Source: Buchnera aphidicola (Cinara piceae)
Lineage (GTDB): Bacteria > Pseudomonadota > Gammaproteobacteria > Enterobacterales > Enterobacteriaceae
Reading direction: 5' to 3'
Length of the DNA: 64,000 bases
Assembly: GCF_900699035.1 (NCBI RefSeq)
Contig: NZ_LR217739.1
Span: forward strand, 62,001 to 126,000
In this document: positions 28,590 through 38,786 of the stretch, in pieces
Position numbering within the stretch: the stretch's first letter is position 1
How the letters are laid out: the number at the start of each line of letters is the position of its first letter
Made by a program: the position numbers and the translations under genes
The notes under the pieces: generated by a model
What the model saw: only the letters and a program-made list of their open reading frames with translations
Databases searched by the model: none
What the model was told of the DNA's origin: nothing

Positions 28590-29123
28590 AAAGCCGGAAA
28601 AAAAAACCAATTATCTCGCCCTCATCGTATTAATGAAGAAATTACTTCTAATGAAGTACGATTAATGAATTTAGAAGGTGAACAACTCGGGATTATGAGT
28701 CTTTATAAAGCATTAGAACAAGCAAGAATATATGGATTTGATTTAGTTGAAATTAGCCCAAATTCTGTACCCCCGGTATGTCGTATTATGAATTATGGTA
28801 AATTTTTATATGAAAAGAGTAAAGCTCTTAAAAAACAGAAAAAGAAACAAAAAATAGTTCAAATGAAAGAAATAAAATTTAGACCTAATACAGATAAAGG
28901 AGATTATGAAGTTAAATTAAGAAGTTTAATGCGATTTTTAAAAGATAGTCATAAAGTTAAAATTACACTTAGATTTAGAGGCCGAGAAATGGCTCATCAA
29001 AGTATTGGTGTAAATATGTTAAATCGATTAAAAAATGATTTATCTATTTTAGCGAATGTTGAATCATTTCCAAACAGAATTGAAGGTCGACAAATGGTAA
29101 TGATTTTATCTCCAAAGAAATAA
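28587..29123 (+). CDS. infC: Translation initiation factor IF-3, AUA start
   Basis: Binds the 30S subunit, prevents premature joining of 50S and proofreads the start codon. From ATA at 28587 the product is 178 residues (E. coli 180). It reads [20 protein letters not shown], matching the E. coli [20 protein letters not shown] segment. Conserved blocks follow: [39 protein letters not shown] and [18 protein letters not shown]. The first conventional in-frame start (ATG 28665) would delete 26 conserved residues. It lies three bases after thrS, as in E. coli, in the thrS-infC-rpmI-rplT cluster. Confidence 0.93.
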   Translation: MKAGKKNQLSRPHRINEEITSNEVRLMNLEGEQLGIMSLYKALEQARIYGFDLVEISPNSVPPVCRIMNYGKFLYEKSKALKKQKKKQKIVQMKEIKFRPNTDKGDYEVKLRSLMRFLKDSHKVKITLRFRGREMAHQSIGVNMLNRLKNDLSILANVESFPNRIEGRQMVMILSPKK

Positions 29124-29189
29124 ATTTATTTATATAATTTATTTATTTGATTTTTTAATATAATATATTTTTTTTATTTTGGAATATTT

Positions 29190-29387
29190 ATGCCTAAAAT
29201 TAAAACATTACGCAGTGCTGCCAAAAGATTTAAAAAAACCGCTTCAGGGAAATTTAAACGAAAAAAAGCAAATTTACGTCATATTTTGACAAAAAAAAAT
29301 ACTAGTTATAAACGTCATCTTCGTAGAAAAATTATTCTTTCATCAGCAGATCATATTAGAGTATCTTCTTTTCTTCCTTATGTTTAA
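29190..29387 (+). CDS. rpmI: Ribosomal protein bL35
   Basis: 65-residue basic protein of the 50S subunit, the exact family length. The N-terminus [20 protein letters not shown] and [16 protein letters not shown] are typical. A GGA site precedes the ATG. It sits between infC and rplT as in E. coli, where L20 represses this operon; I did not find the L20 operator structure by eye in the 66-base gap upstream. Confidence 0.96.
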   Translation: MPKIKTLRSAAKRFKKTASGKFKRKKANLRHILTKKNTSYKRHLRRKIILSSADHIRVSSFLPYV

Positions 29388-29435
29388 TTTTTTAATAAGA
29401 TTTTACATATAAAATATATTTACAGGAGATTTTTA

Positions 29436-29795
29436 ATGGCACGTGTAAAAAGAGGTGTTACAGCACACGCTCGTCATAAAAAAACAATTAAATTAGCAAA
29501 AGGTTATTATGGAGCACGTTCTAGAATATATCGCGTTGCAAATCAAGCCGTTATTAAAGCCGGACAGTATGCTTATAGGGATAGACGTAATAAAAAAAGA
29601 AACTTTAGAAAATTATGGATTGTTAGAATTAACGCAGCTGCTCAAAATTATAATCTGTCGTACAGTCAATTTATACATGGTTTAAAAATATCATCAATTA
29701 ATATTAATCGAAAAATATTAGCAGAAACAGCGGTTTTTGATAAAGAGGCGTTTAGTTTATTAATAGATTATTCGAAAACTGCTTTATGTAATTAA
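29436..29795 (+). CDS. rplT: Ribosomal protein bL20
   Basis: 119-residue 50S assembly protein (E. coli 118). It begins [20 protein letters not shown] and has [19 protein letters not shown] and [20 protein letters not shown], all hallmarks. It is preceded by a good AGGAG site. In E. coli L20 also binds its own mRNA to repress rpmI-rplT. Confidence 0.97.
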   Translation: MARVKRGVTAHARHKKTIKLAKGYYGARSRIYRVANQAVIKAGQYAYRDRRNKKRNFRKLWIVRINAAAQNYNLSYSQFIHGLKISSININRKILAETAVFDKEAFSLLIDYSKTALCN

Positions 29796-29828
29796 TAAAT
29801 TAACAAAAATTTTTATAAACTTTATCAA

Positions 29829-29848
29829 AGGGAGTAACCAATCTCCCT
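29829..29848 (+). terminator. Hairpin upstream of pheS (possible remnant of the pheM attenuator)
   Basis: AGGGAG (29829-29834) and CTCCCT (29843-29848) form a six-pair G+C-rich stem with an 8-base loop, conspicuous in an A/T background. E. coli has the pheM leader and attenuator here. No ATG-started leader peptide and no clean U-run follow in 29796-29913, so Phe-dependent attenuation is probably gone. It may still act as a partial terminator or RNA-processing site. Confidence 0.55.
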
Positions 29849-29913
29849 GTCTATATTAAAAAATATTTACTAAAAATATATTTACTTTATAATATTGGTA
29901 TATTGGTATAAAC

Positions 29914-30918
29914 GTGAAAATAAAAAAAGAAATTTATTTATCCTTAAAAAAAATTTTTACATCAGCAGAACGAGAAATACAAGAAGTAAATAATATTACT
30001 GAATTAAATAATTTTCAATCTAAATATTTAGGAAAAAATAGTATTATATCTTTTTATTTTAATAAATTAATTCAGTTAAATATTTCAGAGCGTAAAGAAT
30101 GTAGTATTATTTTAAATGATTTTAAAAAAAATATTAAAAATAAAATTAATAATAAAAAAATAAAATTACAGAAGAGTATATGGAAGAATAAAAAAAATAA
30201 ATCTTTTTTTGATGTCTCTTTACCTGGTAGAAAATTTGAACGCGGTAGTTTACATCCTATTACAATGATTATTAATAAAATTAAAAATATTTTCAATCAT
30301 TTAGGTTTTTTAACATATTATGGTCCAGAATTAGAAAATATATATTATAATTTTGATTCTTTAAATATCCCTAAGCATCATCCATCTAGAAGTATAAATG
30401 ATACCTTTTGGTTTAATTCTAATCATATTTTACGTACTCAAACATCTAGTATGCAAGTTAGAATTTTAGAAAAATATTCATATCCAATACGAGCTATTTT
30501 CCCTGGAAAAGTATATCGTCGTGATTATGATCATACACATACTCCTATGTTTCATCAAATTGAAGGTTTAATTGTTGATAAAGCTATTTCTTTTGCAAAC
30601 TTAAAATGGATTTTAGAGAATTTTATTTTCCAAATTTTAAAAAAAAATGTTAAAGTACGTTTTCGTAGTTCTTATTTTCCCTTTACTTGCCCTTCAGCAG
30701 AAATGGATATTCAAGATAAAAATGGAAATTGGTTAGAAATTTTAGGTTGCGGGATGGTTCATCCTAATGTTTTAAAAAATTGTAATATTAATCATAATAT
30801 TTATTCAGCTTGTGCATTCGGAATCGGAATAGAAAGAATTGCTATGTTAAAATACTCAGTATCTGATATTCGTTGTTTTTTTGAAAACGATATAAGGTTT
30901 TTAAAACAATTTGTTTAA
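29914..30918 (+). CDS. pheS: Phenylalanyl-tRNA synthetase alpha subunit
   Basis: Catalytic subunit of the (alpha-beta)2 PheRS. The N-terminal coiled-coil (about 1-85) is Lys-rich and diverged. The class II core is intact: DVSLPGRKFERGSLHPIT, TFWFNSNHILRTQTSSMQVR, FPGKVYRRDYDHTHTPMFHQ, YFPFTCPSAEMDIQ, LGCGMVHPNVL and AFGIGIERIAMLKY. The 334 residues match E. coli (327). The start is GTG at 29914. pheT follows after 15 bases. Confidence 0.95.
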   Translation: MKIKKEIYLSLKKIFTSAEREIQEVNNITELNNFQSKYLGKNSIISFYFNKLIQLNISERKECSIILNDFKKNIKNKINNKKIKLQKSIWKNKKNKSFFDVSLPGRKFERGSLHPITMIINKIKNIFNHLGFLTYYGPELENIYYNFDSLNIPKHHPSRSINDTFWFNSNHILRTQTSSMQVRILEKYSYPIRAIFPGKVYRRDYDHTHTPMFHQIEGLIVDKAISFANLKWILENFIFQILKKNVKVRFRSSYFPFTCPSAEMDIQDKNGNWLEILGCGMVHPNVLKNCNINHNIYSACAFGIGIERIAMLKYSVSDIRCFFENDIRFLKQFV

Positions 30919-30933
30919 AAGAGAAAAATAGAA

Positions 30934-33327
30934 ATGAAGTTTGGTGAAGAGTGGTTACGAAAATGGATTAATCCGTCTATTTCAGGTAAAAATATATGTA
31001 AACAATTAACAAAATTTGGTTGTGAAGCGGAATATATTAAAGAAAAAAATATTCTTTATTTAAACACGGTTATAGGTCAGATTATTGCGAAAAAAGTATA
31101 TAATATTGATAAAAAATTGATTATATATACAATATGTATATGTCAGAATCAAAATATTCTTATACTACATAAAGAAACCAAGTATTTATTAATTGGGACT
31201 AAAGTACCAGTTATTTTATCTAAATCTTTTTTAAAAAAAACTATTAATACATCATCATTAAATTTAAATTTAAATATTTCACATTGTATGTTAGGTTCTT
31301 ATAATAGATTATATATAGAAAAAGATAATCATGATATTATTGTTCTTGAAGATGATTCTAAAATAGGATTAAATTTTAATGACTATTATCATAAAAATAA
31401 TTATATAATGAGGTTATTTACCCCCTTTAATCGTATAGATTTACGTTCTATTTGGGGTTTATCTAGAGAGATTGCAATATTAAATAATTTACCTTTACCC
31501 CATTTAAAATATAAATCTTTTTTAAATCAGAAAAAACTTTCTTCATTCAATTGTAATATTGATATTCAAACTAATAATATACAATATATTTTTTGTGAAT
31601 TATATTCAATAAAATTTAAATCCATATTACCTTTTTGGATACAAGATCGATTAAGAAGATCTGATATATTAACTAATAATATTATTACTAATATTCTTAA
31701 TTATATATTTATGGAAACAGGACATTTTTTGCATGTATTTGATTTAGATAAATTAAATAAAAATTTATTTATTAAAAGTATAGAAAAAAAGAAAATAATT
31801 AAAACTATATATAATAAGAATTTTTCTTTACCGAAAAATACTATTGTTTTATCAGATAATAAAAATATTTTATCTTTTGAAGATATGCAATATTCTAATT
31901 TTGCAGAAATTAATCACTCTACTAAAAATTTATTTTTAGGATCTATTTGTTTCGATAATCAATTTTTACAGGAAAGAAATATATTTATTCCTATAATACA
32001 TAAAAAAACAGAATGTTTAAAATATAATATATATCCTAATATACAAAAAAATATTTTTCAATATACACAAAAATTAATAATTGATATATGTGGAGGAGTA
32101 TCTTCAAAATTTAAACAATATAATACGAATAATGGTGTTTTTTTTTCTAATTTATTATTATTAGAAATTAGAAAATTAAATAAAATTTCTGGAAGTATTT
32201 TTACTAAAAAAGATGTAATATCTATTTTAGATCATGGTTATTTTTCTTATTATGAAAATAATAATATTTTTTTTGTTACTCCTCCATATTGGCGTTCTGA
32301 TATTATTATTGTTGAAGATTTAATTAGTGAAATTATTCGTATTTATGATTATGAAAATATTAAATCAATGCCACCAAGAGAATATATAAATAATTTTTTA
32401 AATAAACAAGAAAAAATATCATTATCAAGAATTAAATTATTTCTTTCAGATCGCGGATACTGTGAAATTATTTCTTATAGTTTTATAAATCCTATGATAC
32501 AAAAATATTTTGTGTCACAATCTAATATACTTAAAATTCAAAATCCTATTTCTAATGATATGTCTGATATGAGATTATCTTTATGGATTGGTTTAATAAA
32601 CTGCATTTCTTATAATCAAAAACGTCAACAAGAATCTATTCGTATTTTTGAAACTGGACTATGTTTCTTTTTAAAAAAAGAAGATAAGAATAAAATTATT
32701 CAAAATGAATATTTATCTATAGCAATGAGCGGGTTTATTAGTCGCCGTGAGTGGTATTTAAAAAATAGAAAATTTGATTTTTATGATTTAAAAGGTGATG
32801 TTGAATCTATTTTAAATATTTGTGGAAAATTAGAATGTATAGAATTTATTTCAGAAAATTTTATTGGTTTATGTTCTGATAAAAGTGCTGGTATTTATTT
32901 ATCCGGTCAATTAATTGGTCGAATTGGAGTATTAGACATTACTTTTCATCATCTTTTTGATTTAAAGGATCCAGTTATATTATTTGAAATTATGTGGAAA
33001 AAAATTTGTAGTCGAAATTCTATTCATGTAAAATATATATCTATTTTACCAAGCAGTAAAAGAGATATTTCTATAATCGTTTCACAAAATATTTTAACTA
33101 AAGATATTCTTAAGATATGTTATAGTAATATTAGTATAAAAAATACTAATATAAATATATGTGATGTATATATGGGATCAAATATACCTCCTAAAAAAAA
33201 GAGTGTATCTATTTGTTTTATTTTTAATAGTACGAAAAATACACTAAAAGAATTTGATATTAATTTAAATATTCTTCAATGTATTACCGCTTTAAAAAAT
33301 AAATTAGGAGCAACTTTAAGAGAATAA
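30934..33327 (+). CDS. pheT: Phenylalanyl-tRNA synthetase beta subunit with an eroded editing domain
   Basis: Structural and tRNA-binding subunit of PheRS. At 797 residues it keeps full length (E. coli 795). The C-terminal parts are recognisable: [60 protein letters not shown] and the final anticodon-binding [10 protein letters not shown]. The N-terminal OB-fold and the B3/B4 editing domain are badly diverged. [12 protein letters not shown] (near 264-275) aligns with E. coli GQPMHAFDKDRI, but the glycine-rich block (E. coli LAMGGIFGGEHSG) reads [13 protein letters not shown], the editing Glu in VLLECAFF is Gly in LFLGSICF (about 336), and the THTDASHRYERGVDP-type block is unrecognisable. Clearance of mischarged Tyr-tRNA-Phe is probably lost. 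ihfA follows after four bases. Confidence 0.94.
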   Translation: MKFGEEWLRKWINPSISGKNICKQLTKFGCEAEYIKEKNILYLNTVIGQIIAKKVYNIDKKLIIYTICICQNQNILILHKETKYLLIGTKVPVILSKSFLKKTINTSSLNLNLNISHCMLGSYNRLYIEKDNHDIIVLEDDSKIGLNFNDYYHKNNYIMRLFTPFNRIDLRSIWGLSREIAILNNLPLPHLKYKSFLNQKKLSSFNCNIDIQTNNIQYIFCELYSIKFKSILPFWIQDRLRRSDILTNNIITNILNYIFMETGHFLHVFDLDKLNKNLFIKSIEKKKIIKTIYNKNFSLPKNTIVLSDNKNILSFEDMQYSNFAEINHSTKNLFLGSICFDNQFLQERNIFIPIIHKKTECLKYNIYPNIQKNIFQYTQKLIIDICGGVSSKFKQYNTNNGVFFSNLLLLEIRKLNKISGSIFTKKDVISILDHGYFSYYENNNIFFVTPPYWRSDIIIVEDLISEIIRIYDYENIKSMPPREYINNFLNKQEKISLSRIKLFLSDRGYCEIISYSFINPMIQKYFVSQSNILKIQNPISNDMSDMRLSLWIGLINCISYNQKRQQESIRIFETGLCFFLKKEDKNKIIQNEYLSIAMSGFISRREWYLKNRKFDFYDLKGDVESILNICGKLECIEFISENFIGLCSDKSAGIYLSGQLIGRIGVLDITFHHLFDLKDPVILFEIMWKKICSRNSIHVKYISILPSSKRDISIIVSQNILTKDILKICYSNISIKNTNINICDVYMGSNIPPKKKSVSICFIFNSTKNTLKEFDINLNILQCITALKNKLGATLRE

Positions 33328-33331
33328 ATTT

Positions 33332-33646
33332 ATGGTATTAACTAAAGCAGAAATTTCAGATTATTTATTTGATAAATTAGAATTAAGCAAACAAGATATA
33401 AAAAATTTAGTAGAAATTTTTTTTGAAGAAGTACGTAAATCATTAGAAATTGGAGAAGAAGTAAAATTATCTGGTTTTGGTAATTTTTATTTAAGAGATA
33501 AAAAACAAAGACCCGGAAGAAACCCTAAAACAGGTGAAAATGTTTCTATCTCAGCTCGAAGGGTGGTCGTTTTTAAGCCTGGTCAGAAATTACGTAATCG
33601 AGTAGAATCATTGAAATATGTAAATATGAAAAATAATATTACGTAA
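33332..33646 (+). CDS. ihfA: Integration host factor alpha subunit
   Basis: HU/IHF-family DNA-bending protein. The 104 residues (E. coli 99) include [18 protein letters not shown], the conserved [20 protein letters not shown] and the beta-arm tip [23 protein letters not shown] alpha normally pairs with IhfB, which is not in this window; whether it acts as heterodimer or homodimer cannot be seen here. It is the last gene of the pheST-ihfA unit, as in E. coli, and is followed at once by a terminator. Confidence 0.95.
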   Translation: MVLTKAEISDYLFDKLELSKQDIKNLVEIFFEEVRKSLEIGEEVKLSGFGNFYLRDKKQRPGRNPKTGENVSISARRVVVFKPGQKLRNRVESLKYVNMKNNIT

Positions 33647-33676
33647 ATATCTTTTTAAAAAAGATATATTTTTTTT
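33647..33676 (+). terminator. Rho-independent terminator of the pheST-ihfA operon
   Basis: Inverted repeat ATATCTTTTT / AAAAAGATAT (33647-33667) directly after the ihfA stop, followed by eight T (33669-33676). It is weakly A/T-paired but has a textbook layout for this genome. Confidence 0.75.
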
Positions 33677-34129
33677 AAAATTTATTAAATTTTTATTTGA
33701 TATTAATTTTACTGTTATAATTATATAGATTTTTAATATATAATTATCTATCTACTAAATTGTTAATATTGATTTTAAAAATATATAAAATATTTTATAA
33801 AATAAAAAATAATAATTATACTGTATTTATTGAATAATTTTTTATAAATTAATAAAAATTATTCAGTTTGATTTTTTTTAAAATTATTTATTAAAAAAAA
33901 TTATATAATTATAAAATAAATAAATTAATATATTTATTATAATTAATATAATAAAAATTATTAATACAGTATAATATTTAATTATAGAAATTATAAAAAT
34001 ATCTAGGATAAAATTTTTAAATATATATTTAGTTTTATTTATAAATTTTTTAGTATATAAAATTTTATATTTTTATATTTATTAAAATTTTTTTTTATAT
34101 ATTACTAAATATATTAATAGATTATTAAT
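33677..34129. other. Non-coding stretch between ihfA and glyS ends
   Basis: About 450 A/T-rich bases between two convergent transcription units. I see no tRNA fold, remnant gene or G+C-rich element. No function is proposed. Confidence 0.55.
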
Positions 34130-36211
34130 TTATAAATAAGAAAAATTAGTTATATATAAAAATATTTTTTTTATTTTTTTTAATATAAATATACGATATG
34201 ATCGTATTTTAATGTTTTTATCATATATAAGAGAATTCTTAAAAAAATCTTCTATAAGTGGACATAGTTTTTGAATATTTTGTAATAAAAATAAATAATT
34301 TATTTTATTTTTTTGATCAATTTTTTTTTGAATAAATTGAACAGATTGAATTAGTTTCTTTTCATACTGTGTAAATTTTTCTGTACATTTTAAAGAAAAT
34401 GGATTAACTTTAATTATTTTTAATTTATCTTGTTTTTTAGAAAGAATATTATTAATTCTTTTATATATGTTTAAAATATTTTCTATATCATTATTTTTTT
34501 TGAATTGTATTAATATATTGATGCGTTGATCTATATCTAAAAGATTTACTAATTTAAGAGATAAAACAGAAAGAATGATATTTTTATCATATTTTTTTGC
34601 GTATAATGATATATATTTTGAAAATATAAATTGTAAAATTAATTTTTGTATTGTTTTTTTTTTTTTTATATGATTATATAAATTAATTGATTTTTTAATT
34701 ATTTTTTTTAAATTAATATTTATTTTTTTTTCAATGATGATTCTTATTATTCCTATAGCTGCTCTACGTAATGCAAATGGATCTTTATTATTTGTTGGTA
34801 TTTTCCCAATACTAAAAATTCCAGTTATAGTATCTATTTTATCTGCAATACTTATAACGCATGATATTTTTTTTGTAGGTAAATTTGATTGAGAAAATTT
34901 TGGTAGATAATGCTCTTTAATTGATAATGCTACTTCTTCTTTTTCTTTATTTTGTAATGCATAATACATTCCGATAATACCTTGAAGAGCGGTACATTCT
35001 GTTATTATATTGGTTGTAAGATCACATTTAGATAAAATAGCGGATTTTTTTATTAAAACTAAATTAGAATTGATAATTTTTGAAATATATTTACTAATTT
35101 CTTTTATTCTTAATGTTTTATCGTACATTGATCCAATTTTTTTTTGAAAAGAAATATTTTTTAATAAAACTAATCTGTTAGAAAAGTTTATTTTTTGGTC
35201 TTGTTTGATAAAAAAATCAATGTTATTTAGTTTTGAGTATAAAACTTGTTCATTTTCTTTAATTATTTGTTTTGAATTGATTGTCTCAATATTACTTATT
35301 AAAATAAAGTAATTAGTTATATTATTTGTTTTTATATCATATAATGGAAAATATTTTTGACTATCTTCTATAGTATAGACAAGTATTTCTACCGGAATTT
35401 TTAAATATTTTTTTTTAAATTTTCCTAAATAAGCTGTTGGCCATTCTGTAGATATTGCTATTTCTTTTAATAATTTATTATTAATAGAAATTGATTTATT
35501 AATTTTTTTTGTTAAATTTATTATTTGATTGTATATACTTTTTTTTCTTTCTTCATAACTAATAAGTATATATTTTTTTTTAAATAATTCAATAGTATAT
35601 TGATTTGCATGATTTATCACTATTTCTTTTGGAGACATTAAGAAATGTCCATAAGAAATATTTTTAGAATTAATCCCTGGTATATTTAAATTAATAATTC
35701 TATCATCTAATAAAACTATTATATTATGTATTGGTCTAGAAAATTTAATAGAATTTTTTTTCCATAACATAGATTTTTTTAATGGTATTTTTTTTATTGT
35801 ATTAGGTATTATTTTTTTTAATATATCCTGTAAAGATAAAGATTTATTTTTACTAATATAAGTAAGATATTGTTTTTTATTAATCTGAATTTCTTCTGTT
35901 TGTTTAATAGTAATTTTATTTGATTTTAACCATGATTTTAATATTCTTGTTTTTTTATTATATTTATCAAATGCAATATCTATTAACGGTCCTATTTTTT
36001 TAATATGTTTTGATTTTTTAATATAAGATAAAGAAAAAATTTTTAAAGCTATTTTTTTAGAAGTATAAAACAAAGTAATTGATTTATATTTTATTTGATT
36101 TTTATTTAATTCTTTTTTAAAAGAATAATAGAAATATTTTGCTATATTTTTAAGTTCTTTACTTGGTAAATCTTCTGTTTGTATTTCTATTAATAATATT
36201 TTTTGATTCAT
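34130..36211 (-). CDS. glyS: Glycyl-tRNA synthetase beta subunit
   Basis: Beta chain of the alpha2-beta2 bacterial GlyRS, carrying tRNA-binding and HD-like domains. The 693 residues match E. coli (689). Recognisable blocks are [18 protein letters not shown] at the N-terminus, [72 protein letters not shown] and the [33 protein letters not shown] block. Lysine and isoleucine enrichment is strong. It begins three bases after glyQ, whose end supplies AAGAG as the ribosome site. Confidence 0.95.
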   Translation of the reverse strand: [693 protein letters not shown]

Positions 36212-36214
36212 TAT

Positions 36215-37096
36215 TTACTCTTTTTTATAGTTTAAGGTATATTGTATAGCAATTTTTTTGATTTTTTTTCGTATATTTAAGATATAGTCTGTTCGATCAG
36301 TACTAGATAATATTTTTTTACAATCTAATAAATTAAAATAATGAATTGCATATAACATTTGTTCATATGCTGGAATAGGTAATGGATTTGGTAATTTAAT
36401 TAATCTATTTGCTTCTTGAATATGTAATTTAAATAATTTTAATAAATGATGAATATTAGAAAATTCAAAATTGTAAGATGAATTTTCTTTTTCATTATAT
36501 AAAAATATATCAGAGTATTTTACGTTGTTTATAGTATTACTATCCCATAGTATGTCATATATATTATTTATATTTTGTATATGCATAGCAATTCTTTCTA
36601 GTCCATATGTTATTTCAATTGTAGGTTGATTGCAATTTATCCCTCCCATTTGTTGAAAATATGTGATTTGTGTAATTTCCATTCCATTTAACCATATTTC
36701 CCATCCTAAACCAGATGCTCCTATTGTAGGATTTTCCCAATTATCTTCTATAAATCTAATATCATTATTATGGATATCAATCCCGATATTTTTTAAAGAA
36801 GATAAGTATAATTTTTGTATAGAATCAGGGGATGGTTTAATAATAACTTGAAATTGATAATAATGTTGTAGTCTGTTAGGACTGGCTGTATACCTCCCGT
36901 CAGAAGGTCTTCTAGAAGGTTGTATATAGGCTATGGATACAGGTTCTTTTTTTAGAACATTAAAAAATGTATGATGATGAAATGTTCCTGCGCCAATAGA
37001 AATATCTAATGGTTGTAAAATAGTACATTTTTTTTGATGCCAAAAATTATTTAGTGCTTGGATTATTTCATAAAATGTGTATTTTTTTTTTAACAT
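36215..37096 (-). CDS. glyQ: Glycyl-tRNA synthetase alpha subunit
   Basis: Catalytic alpha chain of tetrameric GlyRS. The 293 residues (E. coli 303) are highly conserved: FWHQKKCTILQPLDISIGAG, PVSIAYIQPSRRPSDGRY, NRLQHYYQFQVIIKPSP, DIHNNDIRFIEDNWENPTIG, GLGWEIWLNGMEITQITYFQ and EITYGLERIAMHIQ. It is first of the glyQ-glyS operon; 289 A/T-rich bases separate it from divergent nfo. Confidence 0.97.
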   Translation of the reverse strand: MLKKKYTFYEIIQALNNFWHQKKCTILQPLDISIGAGTFHHHTFFNVLKKEPVSIAYIQPSRRPSDGRYTASPNRLQHYYQFQVIIKPSPDSIQKLYLSSLKNIGIDIHNNDIRFIEDNWENPTIGASGLGWEIWLNGMEITQITYFQQMGGINCNQPTIEITYGLERIAMHIQNINNIYDILWDSNTINNVKYSDIFLYNEKENSSYNFEFSNIHHLLKLFKLHIQEANRLIKLPNPLPIPAYEQMLYAIHYFNLLDCKKILSSTDRTDYILNIRKKIKKIAIQYTLNYKKE

Positions 37097-37385
37097 GTTT
37101 TTTCTTTTTTAGTAATACTTTTAAAATTTTTTTTCAATATTTTTATATTGTGAAAATTTAGTAAAGTATTTATATTGATAAATAATAAAATTATTTATTT
37201 TTAAATAATTTCATTTTTTTTAAATTTTATAATATTTATTTGAAAAAATTATATTATATAAATAATAGTAAATTTATATTAAAATTATAATTATTTTTTA
37301 ATTTCTTCCAATTATAATCAAAGTAGTATATGTATACTATATTTATTTTTATTTATTATAATAAATGTATTTTTAAAAGGATTAA

Positions 37386-38264
37386 TTGATTTTGATAAAA
37401 TATATAGGAGCGCATGTTAGTATATCCGGGGGATTAGAAAAATCTGTATTCAGAGCTTATCAATTAGAAGCAACAGCTTTCTCATTGTTTATTAATAATC
37501 CTTTAAGATGGAAAAACAAACCTTTAGAAAAAAATGTAGTATATAATTTTCGTAAAGCCTGTAAAATACATTATTATTCTGCTTTACAAATTTTACCGCA
37601 TAGTAGTTATTTAATTAATTTAGGTCACCCTAATAAAGAAATGAGAAAAAAATCATGTCATGCTTTTATTCAAGAGATAAACTCTTGTTATGAATTAGGT
37701 TTATCAATGATTAATATACACCCGGGTAGTTATTTATATAGAATTAAGGAAATGAAATGTTTAGAAAATATTTCTAATTCTATAAATTTTGTTTTAAGTA
37801 AAACTAAGAAAATAATTGTTGTTTTAGAGAATACTGCTGGTCAAGGTAGTAATGTTGGATATTGCTTCGAGCATTTAGCATTTATTATTGATAAAATTGA
37901 AGATAAATCTAGAATTGGCATATGTTTAGATACTTGTCATTTGTTTGTTTCCGGATATCAATTAAATGATATTAATTGTTTTTTATATACATTTAATAAA
38001 TTTAATAATGTAATAGGATTTAAATATTTATTAGGTATTCATATCAATGATTCTAGAGGAAAATTTAATAGTCGAGTAGATCGTCATCATAACTTAGGTT
38101 TTGGTGAGATAGAAAAAAACGTTTTTTCTCGTATTGTTCAAACTATAGAGTTTCAAAATATTCCTATTATTTTAGAAACAAAAGATAGTAATATAAGAAA
38201 AGATGAAATTTTATGGTTAAAAAAAAAATCATTATTACATAATAAAAGTATTTTAAGTATTTAA
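37386..38264 (+). CDS. nfo: Endonuclease IV (AP endonuclease)
   Basis: Tri-zinc apurinic/apyrimidinic endonuclease for base-excision repair. All nine expected metal ligands can be matched by motif: LPHSSYLINLGHP (His), INIHPGSYL (His), VVLENTAGQGSN (Glu), ICLDTCHLF (Asp, His), LGIHINDSRGKF (His), RVDRHHNLGFGE (Asp, His) and PIILETKDS (Glu). Length is about 290 residues (E. coli 285). There is no ATG at the start. AAGG (37377-37380) is followed by TTG at 37386 and 37392, then ATA 37395 at the position of the E. coli Met (KYIGAHVS). I take TTG 37386, but the choice among these is uncertain. Confidence 0.94.
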   Translation: MILIKYIGAHVSISGGLEKSVFRAYQLEATAFSLFINNPLRWKNKPLEKNVVYNFRKACKIHYYSALQILPHSSYLINLGHPNKEMRKKSCHAFIQEINSCYELGLSMINIHPGSYLYRIKEMKCLENISNSINFVLSKTKKIIVVLENTAGQGSNVGYCFEHLAFIIDKIEDKSRIGICLDTCHLFVSGYQLNDINCFLYTFNKFNNVIGFKYLLGIHINDSRGKFNSRVDRHHNLGFGEIEKNVFSRIVQTIEFQNIPIILETKDSNIRKDEILWLKKKSLLHNKSILSI

Positions 38265-38405
38265 AATATTTTTTATATCTATAAAAGATAATTTAATTAA
38301 TGAAATTAATTGCATATATTTTAATTTTTATAAAATTATATATATTTAATGATTTTCTGTGTTTAAGAATGAATTTTTTTATTATTTTTATAAGGCTATA
38401 TAGAT

Positions 38406-38702
38406 ATGATAAAATTTAATGCAATTTATCGTTATAAATGCGGTACAAATAATAGTCGTTATGTACGAAGAATAAATCATCAAATTCCCAGTATCATATA
38501 TGGTAAACAATTCTTGAAAAAAGAATTGCTAATTTTATTAGAACATGATGTAATTTTTAATTTACAAAAAAACAATATTTTTTATTCTAATGAATTATTA
38601 ATTATTTTAGAAAATAAAAATTTTTTTGTTGTTGTTAAAGATGTTCAACGTCATGCATACAAACCAATATTATTACATATAGATTTTTTATGTATTAAGT
38701 AG
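38406..38702 (+). CDS. rplY: Ribosomal protein bL25 (short form)
   Basis: 5S rRNA-binding protein of the 50S subunit. The 98 residues match the E. coli short form (94). Signature segments are IPSIIYGKQFLKKELLILLEHD, read with gaps against E. coli [20 protein letters not shown], and VKDVQRHAYKPILLHIDFLC at the C-terminus. The N-terminal half is strongly diverged. It lies 141 bases after nfo and is followed by a long inverted repeat. Confidence 0.92.
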   Translation: MIKFNAIYRYKCGTNNSRYVRRINHQIPSIIYGKQFLKKELLILLEHDVIFNLQKNNIFYSNELLIILENKNFFVVVKDVQRHAYKPILLHIDFLCIK

Positions 38703-38721
38703 TTATATATTAAATATTTTT

Positions 38722-38786
38722 ATCGGCACATATTTTGTATAAATTTAATTTTAATTATTATTTTTATAAAAATTTTTTGTGCCGGT
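38722..38786 (+). terminator. G+C-rich inverted repeat after rplY
   Basis: ATCGGCACA (38722-38730) pairs with TGTGCCGGT (38778-38786) across a 47-base A/T loop that can fold further (eight Watson-Crick pairs and one G-U). A run of six T lies just inside the right arm. The arms are the only G+C-rich feature between rplY and rsmA. It could be the rplY terminator or a small structured RNA. Confidence 0.5.

Noticed and set aside
29796..29913. pheM leader peptide before pheS
   Set aside because: No ATG-started short frame with Phe codons is present; only a hairpin remains.
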